From: Priapulus caudatus
Taxonomy: Eukaryota; Priapulida; Priapulimorpha; Priapulimorphida; Priapulidae
Assembly (NCBI RefSeq): GCF_000485595.1
Contig: NW_014577062.1
Location: 1,183,460 to 1,214,056, forward strand
Direction of reading: 5' to 3'
DNA: 30,597 nt
The notes under the pieces are model-generated. The model had not been told where the DNA came from. It made no database searches and worked only from the letters and a program-made list of their open reading frames with translations. Positions 18,261 through 28,420 of this stretch are shown in pieces (within the stretch, counting starts at the first letter, position 1; each line of letters begins with the position of its first letter). The position numbers and the translations under genes were made by a program.

Positions 18261-20829
18261 CTATGGCGGCGAATTACGCTGCGGCTGTTGTGCGGCATTG
18301 ATGCCAGCCACACCAAAGGATGATATTGGAATATCAGAAAAAAGTAACAAGCCAATAAAACAATGTTTGTGTGAGGCTCTTCAAAAAAGGCAATAGGGTG
18401 CTTTGAATTTGGGGATAATTAGTGCTCGTACTGTAGACTGCTTTACGACGAAAAACGTAGCGTTAAGTACTACTTTCGCAAAATAATCTCATTACGCTAG
18501 TAATTTCCTCGTGTTTATATATAATAGGACATAAAATGAGGTGCCTGTTTACAAATGCGTACAGGGCACCGCGCGTGCAGTCCTGCGTACCTGTAGATTA
18601 TATTGACGTGTACAGACATTGGCAAAGTCTTCTGTGCTGAATTGCGTGCTTAATGTGTAGTGGTGTTTGTAGCTCCGTGTGTGTTAGGGCTTACTCAGCA
18701 ATAGCCATACTCACTCCGATATGGTTTGTAATTCTGTACTCGACTATTAATATTATTCGTTAACGTTTGGGTTAATCTTTGATATAACTAGTGCAAACTG
18801 CACTGAATAATGCTGACGTCAGGCAAAACAGCTGATTGAGTGATGACCGTGTATGTACAGTAGTGTGGTACTGACCGCGCCTCGAACGTTTCAGACAGTG
18901 GTTTGTTACACGAGGCGCGTCACACACGCGGGCAGTAAGCCCCGCAGGTGTGCAGTGTTTTATAACATTGATGCATGCTGGAGCCACCATCCAAATATCC
19001 ACTATCCAGCAAGAACTCGAATAAATTTGACGAGGTTTTCATCTGTCGTGATCATTAAATTAGAGAAGGTGTTTACGTATTTTATGCATTCTCGGAAACT
19101 GTCGGTACCGTTAGGCCATACTTGTATAATTCTCTCTTACTTCGGAAAGTGGGTGGAATGTGGTATAAAGCTAAATTACTAGGTGTTTGCTTCATCACCA
19201 GTCGAGTGAGTGAGTGTTGTTTAGCACACATCCGTCTCATTTCCAAAAGCATTGTCAAGCTGCGCATCACACACCTTCCAGTGCGTGTCACTAGTCACAG
19301 CCACATTAAGACATTGTCAGCTTGGAATGAGAACAACGCAGACTCAGAAATGTCGGCGAGACAAAAATGCAGCAATTTATAGCATCCGTGTCGACATACA
19401 GCCAGAGGCTATTTTCCTTCTCCACAGAAAATTCACTTTTAGACCTAAATGCTTTCGAGAAAGTCCTAGACATTGCAACATGACGAGTTGTACAAGCGGT
19501 TACGATACATAAGGAAAGAAGCATGCGCCGTTAATTGTCTGTGTGATAGTTGTGGTCAGCATGTAGGTCCGTTTACTAATATTTACTTACAGGTGCATGC
19601 ATTAGTAAGCACTGCATGGATCAGTTCGTGTTTGCAAAGGTCGCATACGTCATTGTTAAATGCACCATTTTTAGTTGTACCATAAAGTAACTATTGCGAG
19701 AGTTTTCCAGTGTTTTCACCACTTTCATGACACCAACCGTTATTGCTTGAGTAACAGCAATTGTCTAGAGTAACAATAAAATGTCTTAGAACCTTCGTAT
19801 TCTCCGAAAACTGCCAACTATACTGCTGTTTCGAACTAATCGCTTTTGTAAACATTCGTTTTCTGTCATCTTGAACTAACAAGAAGTATGGATTAGCTTG
19901 TGGCGCCACCGCTTATCTGCCATAGACATAGTACAGACATGCACTTGTTTTCAATTCATCACCGACACAAATATACAAGTTTACCAATTCTGCCATTAGG
20001 CATTATCGGCATACGATAAAATATATTGATGTTACGATGTGGTCAAATCCATTTTTCTATGCTATAACTGCATAAAATCGTAGTATTTTTAATGTTGGTG
20101 TAATCAGTGATATTTCCGCTGTCAGGTGAGACTGTATTCAGCTTTATTGAGTTTTTCTGAGCAAAAAATCTCGCAATAACCGTTTAAACATCAGATAACG
20201 AGTGGAATGTGCCAACAAGCTGTGCAACTAGGTGTTTGACATGGCGTGGGAAGCATTCAAGAGCATCACAGCTAGCTTGATCATGACTATGATGACTTTC
20301 CATCATGCTGCCACTCAGTCCAACGTTCTCTAACCAGCCGCAGCCCATCCGTAACTCTGGCTATTGTTTACTGAATGTGTAGATCTATTTTTACCGTCTG
20401 CGCATTGTATTGGCGCGTGCTCCACAAAACGTTAGAAGACAGGAATGCACAATGAGCTTCATATATCATACCCGCGCAAACCCTCCCACGGCAATCCACC
20501 CATCCGCACGGTGTAGCTACATAGGCTGGTGAGACTGGTGACACCCTGACATGATTGGCAAACTGCTCCCGCACAGGCTTCGTCCTTGTAACCTGAATTT
20601 GCTGTGATTGTCAGTGTGTGCGTCTCGGCCAGATTGTAGTGCGGTTTGCGGCGAATAAAAACTGGGGCAGTTCTGCTTTCTGCGTGTCCGCTGCATTTCT
20701 TTCGACGTTTGACTCCTTAAACATAGCTGTCCCGTGCCCGAGGGAAGTACTAAATATATCTTTCGTACTGAAAATTGGAACAGGTGTATGCAACACTTCA
20801 AATTCAGTCCTCGACAAAGACTTTCCAAA
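18261..20829. other. Long non-coding region, no gene recognised
   Basis: Both strands carry only short open frames without recognisable domains, and many overlap each other. No inverted repeat of useful length and no RNA gene was found by eye. Confidence 0.45.
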
Positions 20830-20835
20830 GACTCG

Positions 20836-21170
20836 CAGGGTGCGAAATTAACGGAGTCAAATACTCCCTGACGGACTCCCTGATTTGACATATATATATA
20901 TGCAGGAGTCCGTGTGACTCCCTGAAAATTCTGCCATACTAACTATAGTTTGTTCCGAAGCACGGCCTCGCGGAATTACTGTATTTTTTCAGCTAATGTC
21001 CAAAGAAAATTTGGCAGACGTGCAACTGCATGAATCTTAAAAATTAGCACATGCATGCGTTATTGTTAATATCTTTAATTTTGAACCTCAGACTGCGGAC
21101 TCTCTCATTTTGCTGTGGACTCCCTCTTTTTGAGGGTAGTCCCTTGTTCAAAAGTAAATTTCTACCCCTG
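20836..21170. mobile_element. hAT-like MITE, copy B (intact ends)
   Basis: It starts CAGGGTGCGAAATTAACG and ends AATTTCTACCCCTG. Exact 6-bp direct repeats GACTCG flank it (20830-20835, 21171-21176). It is the same family as 10177-10731 but lacks the nested insertion. It contains repeated ACTCCCT/GGGAGTC words, which form internal hairpins. There is no coding capacity. The 6-bp duplication with CAGGG ends suggests a hAT-type family (inference). Confidence 0.92.
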
Positions 21171-21176
21171 GACTCG

Positions 21177-23860
21177 TAAACTTACACCGCACGCTAGAGG
21201 AATCACTCACTGGTCGATAGTCCACCTGTTGTATAGGTTATCGCGTGATTAGGATAGGCGATATCGTCGTACCGATATTGTGCGTGCACGCACGCGCGTG
21301 TATTTGATTCTCAGCCCGCCTATCTATCTCAGGTATTAAAGTGGAGTAAAAAAAAGCTGGTTGAGAAATATATTTTGTTTTATGTTATACAAAAGGTGTT
21401 TGCGGCAGACAGGTTTGCCTGATATTGATTTTACAGCCCGCGACGTTACTGTTTGAGTAGACTGGCTAGTACACATTGTACGGCTGTGCACGGGGAAGCA
21501 ACGAGAGTTGATGTGCCCTCGGCAGTGAAAGTGTATCTACGTACATATATCAATGTTTACGTTTGGTGTCCGGCTACTTTCTTGGTCGTAGATAATAATG
21601 TAAGTTCGATGTCCTCTCCTATCTGCCTAGCATTCTCTACATCTTATTTTGATGTAACGCCGCGGTAGTTGCTCGGACAGATAGCAGCAAGTGACGCATT
21701 TCCATTTCGTTTCTATCCACTGTAAATACATGGCTCGAGCAGTGCACACGTGCACCGGGAGTCTGAGACTGTGCAGTAGTAGCAATTAGCTATGAGCCTT
21801 ACAACAGTCACCTTTCTGTGCCCAAGTAATCAATAACATAATGAAAGGCTCCGTAAAGACTTATTTATAATTAACATATCTGTCGGCTATATATATATAT
21901 AGTAAGTCTACTTACTTACATACACTTGGGAAGCCCACCTAGCGTTAACCGTGTTATGCGTCCTTCATTCCATCAGCGGGCGGCTAAACGCGGGATATGT
22001 AACTTGTGTATAACTAACTGTTGACAACTCTACGCGAAGCTTTGGTTGTGGCGCACGTCGTATGCGAACCTCAGGATCCATTAATCAATTTCATATACAG
22101 GCTGCGGCTACAGATTGACCGTACTTTTAACATAGCTTGGCGTGAAACCAATTGAATGTCTAGTCTGGATTTATTGCAAGGTCGCAAGTCCTTGTCTGGA
22201 TTTATTGTTTGCCCGATCAAATATGGTGCAGGCAGTTGTGGCAAATTCAGAAATCAGCATGAGCAGTACCATAGGCTTGCTTGTGATCTTGGAACCTATT
22301 TTGGCAAAGCGTGCTTACTATGTTACTCATGCGAACCACATTTATAGTATATCTGCAGCGGCTGCCTGCGGCTATTTGAAAAGCAGGGTTTTCATTATCT
22401 TTTATAATTTATAATGGGAAAAAAAAATGGGGGTAAATTTTTTTTTTAAATATTATACTTCAGCCAATTGTAACCGTCCGAAACAGCAGAGTAGACGGTC
22501 AATTCGGCCGGTGGCCGGTTCCTAATGAGAACACTGGAAAAGTAATGCTCGAGACAATGGACTGTTTGGTTATAATATAGAGCAGTGAAATGGCTTTAAT
22601 TTCAGTTCAGGACTGGTTTCTAGTAAGACATGGCGACAAAGACGTCGGTAAGATACGACGTAAACACTGTTTACATGGTAAGACATGACAGAAGTAATAT
22701 CTTTAAATATAACATGACAAAGACAGCATTGTATGACAAGACACGTGCAGCGTAGATGTAATTGAATTTGGTGAATCACATTCATTATTGGGATAGTAAG
22801 GCCTGACATATATATAAACCTAACGTAATTGTACTTCCTTTATATCGTAAAACACGATCACATGGTGAGCCATCATCCATGACATATAGGTAATCATTGT
22901 GTACATTATGAAAATATGGAAATACGTTATAAGAGACGCACTCGGGTGCGTGTTCTCAGGTCAAGCAACACCGTACGCGTATATATCGGGTGTGCATGTG
23001 TGCTGTGCGTACAGTCGTGTGCCCAGGGGGCGGATGTACACACCTGTTATGCGCCATTGATTATATGTGTTTGAGTCATACTACGCACCGTACAGTTGGC
23101 TAAAACATTGCTCCTTTGTGCAGCTGATATAATATTCATACGAGGACATGTGGCTTTTCTCCATTATGGAGGTTTGCCTGTTTTAATCCCCCTAGCTGAG
23201 AGCGCTTTAGCACGGCAGCGGGTATTAAGATGTGTCTGATACCCGTCAATCTACCAAGGGGGTTCGTCAGAAAGTCCCTGTGCCTATGTAGTGACTGAAG
23301 GGTATCGCGATCCACGATAAAAACGGGATAGTGGAACCTGACCGTACGAAATGTGTAACAGGCATTTGGCTTGCTGTGATTGTCTCTCACCTATTATTAC
23401 ATCGGCGGTCACTATATATCCACAGCCTCCTCGACGTGTACGTCACTCTGCTGCATACTCCCCCTATCTGAAGCGTTCGAATTTTAGTGGACAAGTATTC
23501 AATACTTATTATGATAATTTAAATACATGTAAAAGATTACCTCGATTTGTCTGATGTCCGCGTAAAAAATGTCACGAAACGTCAAAGTTTATTATTTTAT
23601 TCAGTTGTGTTCTAGATCCTGGCAGTATTTATTGACACATTGCTCGCATTTTCTCGGGTACTATGTTCAGCATTGGGGTGGGGGCAGTCACTACATCCGT
23701 TCGAACTACAAACTAACTAGTTCTACTTGCACTTTTCCATTTTTGCCTAAAAGGCACCCCGAGAAACCAGAATAACTAGTTGGTCTCCTTGACCCTATTA
23801 GAAAAACCATCGTCGCGAAATAGTGGTGCTATTATTTTCTGCGCGCTTAGTGTATACTCG
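21177..23860. other. Long non-coding region
   Basis: No gene is recognised on either strand. Minor items are a perfect palindrome GTGCGTGCACGCAC at 21280-21293, a short TA run near 21887-21900, and a repeated CTGGATTTATTG word at about 22158 and 22196. Confidence 0.45.
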
Positions 23861-23918
23861 CAGTACGGAGGGCGGGGATGAGTTTTGTGGGTGAGGGGAG
23901 GCGTTCGCACAGGTAAGG
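23861..23918 (+). other. Candidate non-coding first exon end (splice donor CAG/GTAAGG)
   Basis: A short GC-rich patch ends in CAGGTAAGG with the cut after 23912, an excellent match to the donor consensus. The next good acceptor on this strand is at 25765-25766, just before the SPSB coding start, which would make an 1,854-bp 5' UTR intron. This is inference from motifs alone; the donor at 16478 or an exon outside the window are alternatives. Confidence 0.25.
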
Positions 23919-24748
23919 TGAGCAAACTCTAGCGCTCAAACAAAGCTTGTATCGCGCAGCTGTACCTTTACTAGTTCACTCGGCATGACAATCCTAACAC
24001 AGAGTTGTGGATGAGTAATTAATCTGAGTACAATGTTGAACACCTACGCACTAGTTACCCTGTTTTGACGGTAAAACGCAGCTGTGTGTATGGATGGGTG
24101 TGCGTGTGTGCTACGTCGCTGATGCAATATCGATATATCAACTGAAACGTTGCCGAGTAAGGATAATAATAGCCTATCTAGCTAACAAACTATATCTCCT
24201 ATCGTGGGGGCCTACCGAGTGTGCACTGTTTCTTTTCAGTTGCTATAGCTATCTGCGCAGTGACCCAGGGTGGTATCTGCCTACAACGTCCAGCATATAT
24301 ATGTGCTCAGTCTTTGTCTGGCCTCCGGTCTCTGTTACTTGGCTAGTGCCACACGTCAGCTGTATCATCACATTATTGATCAGACTTCCAGCATGAGCGC
24401 AATTCGCGCTTAGGTAACAGAACCGCTGGTACACAGTGAGTGGCGCAGGCATTATGGGCACAAAGAAAGCCGAGAATTACTGCCAGATATATAGTTCGCT
24501 GACCTAGCAGGGCTGTAGTGAGGAGAGAAGGGAGTGGTATCAGTGTACATATAGCGAATTGAATTGTAGTAAATTTTTACTGTAGTGGTATGTTTTTAAT
24601 TGTAGTAAATTTAAACACAGTGGTAAGTGAGAGCAACGTGATAGTTGTTATGTTTCCAGAGAAGAGTTGATTGTTAGAATGTCCCTTGTGGGCTTGTGTG
24701 TTTTATATTGCCGACTACTTTACATTACACTCATACATGTATGCACAC
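23919..24748. other. Non-coding, no recognisable feature
   Basis: No conserved frame. A short direct duplication of ATTGTAGTAAATTT occurs near 24563 and 24599. Confidence 0.45.
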
Positions 24749-24937
24749 ACAGGAACAGGCACAGGCACAGACACAGGCACAGACACAGGCACAGGCACAG
24801 GCACAGACACAGACACAGACACAGACACAGACACAGACACAGACACAGACACAGACACAGACACATACACAGGAACAGGAACAGGCACAGCTAGGCACAG
24901 GCACATGCACAGGCACAGGCACGCACTCGCACACACC
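24749..24937. repeat. 6-bp (ACAGGC/ACAGAC)n minisatellite
   Basis: Tandem ACAGGC and ACAGAC units with a few variants. Because 6 is a multiple of 3 and no stop occurs, all plus-strand frames and two minus-strand frames stay open and read as HR, TD, QT, VS or CV repeats. None is a gene. Confidence 0.95.
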
Positions 24938-25764
24938 TCGGCCAGCAATTGCTGGATTTTGATAGGTCTAAAACTCTAAATGTTCGCAGCGCTGTTCTTG
25001 TTGCTTGTAAACAGTACTGTGGCATTCATTCTGCAGATTGCTTGTAGCTGCACTGACAACTAAGCTGCCGCCTACAGCATCAGCTGAAGCTGAAGCTGAC
25101 TGCTGCACACGCCAAGAATTTCAATTGGGTTGCCATGCACTCCTGCGGCATAAGTTCAAGGCGAGCCGTTCTTGCCTGCGTGATGCGTAGATAAATCAAT
25201 GTCGTAAACGTGCACTCGTGTGCACCTGGCGCTTCGTGCCATAACTCTGTACATGTTGGAGTGGATACGTGATTGTAGCACGCGTTGCCATAATATGCAG
25301 GCACATGAAATCATGTCACGGTTTGTTTCCTAGCTCCGTAGAGCCCTTGCGTCGCTTGGGAAAAGCAGATCTGGTGACCTGGTCATTAGTGACAAGGGAG
25401 TGATTGTGTGTGAAAGATGGGCTGCGAGCAGCGCAGTCAACTCGTTAACGTTGATCTCTTGTTAATCGTCAATAACTGATGATGTTGTAGCGTTTGTGTG
25501 TTTTATGGTGCGTCATTCATGAACAGCAAGCATCACATCATCACTATATATCATAGCCTGAGTACAGAAAGGCAGCACAGTTACGCCAGACCTTCATAAA
25601 CCATTGCAGTGCCCCTAGTCTAGTACATCGATACTCCCTACCCCTCTACCTATCCTTGCACAAACACCACTGTACTGTTGACGGGTAGACGGACATTTGT
25701 GAATTTGCATCATTTGCTCTACTCTTACAATGAGCATCTTCTACATTCTTATTCATTCCCTTGC
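24938..25764. other. Region upstream of the SPSB coding exon, probably 5' UTR intron
   Basis: No coding frame is recognised. It ends in a pyrimidine-rich stretch (CTTCTACATTCTTATTCATT then CCCTTGCAG), which is a good branch/acceptor region. It is therefore most likely intron if the SPSB gene has an upstream non-coding exon. Confidence 0.45.
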
Positions 25765-25766
25765 AG

Positions 25767-25906
25767 ATGCCAGTGGCAAGCAAAGCGAGCGCGTGAAGGA
25801 GAAGCCAGTAGTGTGAGGTGGCTGCAGACGATCGACAAAGCTGGAGTGCCTGCGGCAACGAGCACCGCATTCCTCATCCCGGCATCCGCAGCTGCCCTCC
25901 ATGACG
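25767..25906 (+). promoter_or_regulatory. SPSB 5' UTR with 9-codon upstream ORF
   Basis: If the acceptor at 25765-25766 is used, the exon begins directly with ATG. That ATG opens a nine-codon upstream frame ending in TGA at 25794-25796, out of frame with SPSB. It also has the first weak-context ATG at 25901, which is in frame and adds two residues before the family start at 25907. Such upstream frames often dampen translation; here this is inference. Confidence 0.45.
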
Positions 25907-26606
25907 ATGGGTCAGAAGGTATCCGGAGGCATCAAGACCATCACGCGGGACTCGGCGTCGGCTGGGCGCATGCTCAGCAAGGACCTCGCGATGATCCAGG
26001 ACTTTGTGAAGCCGCCGCGGCTCGACATGCTCCTCGACATGCCGGTCGCCGCGCACGAGACGCAGGTGGCGCACTCGTGGAACAACGACGACCGCTCGCT
26101 GAACATCTTCGTGAAGGACGACGACAAGCTGACGTTCCACCGGCACCCGGTCGCGCAGAGCACCGACTGCATACGTGGCAAGGTCGGCTTCACGCAGGGC
26201 CTGCACGTCTGGGAGATCCACTGGTCGACGAGGCAGCGCGGCACGCACGCTGTGATAGGCGTCGCCACCAAGGACGCGCCGCTGCATTCCGTCGGCTACC
26301 AGTCGCTGGTTGGCACCACGCAGGACTCGTGGGGCTGGGACCTCGGTCGCAACAAACTCTACCACGACATGAAGAACTGCCCCGGCCAGGTGTACCCGCG
26401 GCTACTCAACCCGGACGAGAACTTTGTCGTGCCGGACAAGGCGACCATCGTGCTCGACATGGATGAGGGCACGCTGTCGTTCATAGTCGACGGCCAGTAC
26501 TTGGGAGTAGCATTCCGCGGGCTCAAGGGCAAGAAGCTCTACCCCATAGTCAGCGCCGTGTGGGGTCACTGTGAAATCACGATGCGATACATCGGCGGCC
26601 TTGATC
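25907..26606 (+). CDS. SPSB1: SPRY domain-containing SOCS box protein (SPSB1/4, gustavus-like), coding exon A
   Basis: Substrate receptor of a Cullin-5 RING ubiquitin ligase. The SPRY domain binds short (D/E)(I/L)NNN peptides (VASA in flies, Par-4 and iNOS in mammals), and the SOCS box in the next exon recruits Elongin B/C and Cullin-5. The exon gives residues 1-233 plus the first base of codon 234. It starts [11 protein letters not shown], matching the vertebrate MGQKVTGGIKT start. That ATG has A at -3 and G at +4, whereas the in-frame ATG at 25901 has a weak context. The SPRY domain spans about 55-230, with family blocks [71 protein letters not shown] and SAVWGHCEI. Peptide-pocket residues appear conserved (R79, P81, A83, Y131, V218, W219, G220). 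The full protein is 276 aa against 273 in human SPSB1. The exon is much richer in G+C than its surroundings. SPSB1 and SPSB4 cannot be separated here. Confidence 0.96.
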
Positions 26607-27994
26607 GTAAGTATCGCGTTTAGCGGTCGCGTGTCAGCACCTCGTAATCTGCTCTATTTTTAAAAGAACACTCGGCATTTGGATAAAAATTATAGCATCG
26701 TGCAGATTAAAGTGCTACTAGGTACAAGCCTATCCCTAAAACGCTGCCTGACCACGAGTTTAGATTTTGAGTGAACATTAGATGTAGTATAATACATGCT
26801 GTTAAACTTGCTACAACCTAATAAACATTAAAGTTAAATTTTTACAAACTAATAAAAGTTGGTATTAATAAAGGTAATAGGTTAGCAGCAGTGTACTATA
26901 TCTTCATATATATATATATGTCTCTTGTGATTGGTTATGTTGTCATCATATTGTAGCACGAGTATTCGATCACGTGCCTTGCTTCATTTGCGTCACGTTT
27001 CATGCTATTAAAGTTGCAACGAATCTTAAATGAAAGCATACGTTCTACGTTCTCGCTCATCCATTCACAAAAAAGAATAAGAATCTTGAGCCACCAATAG
27101 TTTTTGTGTTTATTACTACTCTGCCGGGAGAAAGTTATTTGTTTGGAAGTTGTATTTTTTGGTGACTGACAAATGTGAGGATATGAATAGAGAAATGCTT
27201 ATCACTAAATTATTCACAACTGTCTATAGCAAAATGCATTTATACTCTCATATTCAAGATTATCATAGCAATAAGCCATATCGGAAAGTCCCTGCTGCTA
27301 TATTGAGATCAAATAAGAGGGGGTATAAGTTGCCTATATATAGGATAAGACTAGTCTAGGGGTTTGATCTATAATTCTCTTCACTAACATCGTACTCCAA
27401 TTCACATGTGCATTTCTGTTTACAGAAACATTTACAAATATGATTGTAGTCATTTGGGATATTTTGCAATGTTTGTGTTAATGCAAAAACTAAAAATGCA
27501 CGAGTGTTTACATTAATCATGTAGTTTCCTAAGTGTGTCTCGGCCATTTTGTACCCCCTTTTTCTATGACCTAAATAGCACAGCTGGACTTTCCGATATC
27601 ACTTAAATATACACTTGCTGTCTATCAGCATATGTTTCTCGGTTGGTTAGACCTGTGTAGCATTTAAATAAATTGTCAGAGGCTAGTGAATATAAAATAA
27701 CACGCATCACTCTTTTTTTGCGAGATTATTGATTACATTTTTCAGTAATGCCTTTTAGTTTGTCTCACTGTGTGTGACGTACCCATCAGAATGTGAGATT
27801 AAATTATTGGTATTTTACAATACTGACCCAGCTGTGCAGCTTACTGTCTACACATCGAGTTAGTTGGCTGATAGATAGGTCTTTCATCGACTAACTGGAA
27901 ATGAAATTGCAATTGTAAATGCTGTCTAGTTGTGTGCAGTTTGCATCGCGTTGTATTATTTAACATGACACTTACGTGTGCCTGTCCTTTGCAG
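26607..27994 (+). other. SPSB intron (phase 1) between SPRY and SOCS-box exons
   Basis: The donor is C/GTAAGT at 26607 and the acceptor CCTTTGCAG/CT ends at 27994. Joining them restores GLD-P-EPLPLMD, the exact family sequence at this junction, so the boundaries are secure. Read-through adds only RKYRV before a TAG at 26621-26623. Three AATAAA signals lie at 26820, 26851 and 26867, followed by a GT-rich stretch near 26921-26945. The rest of the intron is AT-rich, with no other gene. Confidence 0.93.
26820..26872 (+). terminator. Cluster of three AATAAA signals inside the SPSB intron
   Basis: AATAAA occurs at 26820-26825, 26851-26856 and 26867-26872, and TGTCTCTTGTGATTGG-type GT-rich sequence follows about 50 bp downstream. 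It could end an alternative transcript that retains the intron start and lacks the SOCS box. AT-rich introns carry AATAAA by chance, so the use of these sites is inference. Confidence 0.35.
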
Positions 27995-28125
27995 CTGAGC
28001 CACTGCCGCTGATGGACATCTGTCGAAGGGTCATACGCAAACAGCTGGGCAAAGACCGATTGGCTGACATACAGAATTTGGAGCTTCCCAACTCGCTGAA
28101 GAACTATCTGCTTTATCAACAGTGA
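27995..28125 (+). CDS. SPSB1: SPSB coding exon B: SOCS box and stop
   Basis: The first two bases complete codon 234 (Pro), then the frame runs EPLPLMDICRRVIRK to the C terminus NSLKNYLLYQQ and TGA at 28123-28125. Residues about 236-276 form the SOCS box. The BC box, which contacts Elongin C, contains the L-xxx-C pattern (L239, C243). The Cullin-5 box reads LELP (262-265) where vertebrate SPSB1 has LPLP, followed by the family ending SLKxYLLYQ. It encodes the part of the protein that turns a peptide binder into a ubiquitin-ligase adaptor. A separate SOCS-box exon after a phase-1 intron agrees with the domain boundary. Confidence is high because the splice join reproduces the family sequence without a gap. 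Confidence 0.95.
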
Positions 28126-28420
28126 TGGCTTGCTGTCCTACATGCTGGAATCTCTAGAAAATATTGTCGCATAGCCAATTGCCTGCGTGACGATGGGCAG
28201 TGATCACAGGTGCCGTCTCGTTCGTTCTCGGCTGACATGAGATGAATAGTGGCCGGAACGTGTTGTGTGTGGAGTCTCCTGGTAGGGAGAGAGTTTCAGA
28301 AGCTCCAGCACATAACATGCAGCAGACAAGCGTTTCACTTCGCGGAGGCAGTGTTGGTGTGAGGAGAGAGAGGCATGCCGAGTCGATGGTCCAATAAACA
28401 TTATTGATGTCAGGACTCCA
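28126..28420 (+). other. SPSB 3' UTR (end approximate)
   Basis: It runs from the stop to shortly after the AATAAA at 28393. Two minus-strand open frames overlap it, but neither has a recognisable domain. A longer 3' UTR using later signals (an ATTAAA near 29513) cannot be excluded. Confidence 0.5.
28393..28398 (+). terminator. Polyadenylation signal AATAAA
   Basis: A canonical hexamer 268 bp after the SPSB stop codon, followed by a GTGTGCTG word about 25 bp downstream. It is the first AATAAA after the stop and the likeliest main 3' end. Confidence 0.6.

Noticed and set aside
20517-20891. 124-codon minus-strand frame
   Set aside because: It ends inside the hAT-like element and shows no recognised domain; other frames are equally open on both strands here.
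24667-24979. Five overlapping frames with HR, TD, QT, VS and CV repeats
   Set aside because: All arise from the 6-bp ACAGGC/ACAGAC repeat; being open on both strands is a repeat effect.
25874-26365. 163- and 119-codon minus-strand frames opposite SPSB
   Set aside because: Antisense shadows of the SPRY coding sequence with no recognisable domain.
25678-26466. 262-codon plus-strand open frame overlapping the SPSB exon
   Set aside because: It is longer than the SPSB frame in that exon but is a shadow in another frame of GC-rich coding DNA; it runs through the splice acceptor and shows no domain.
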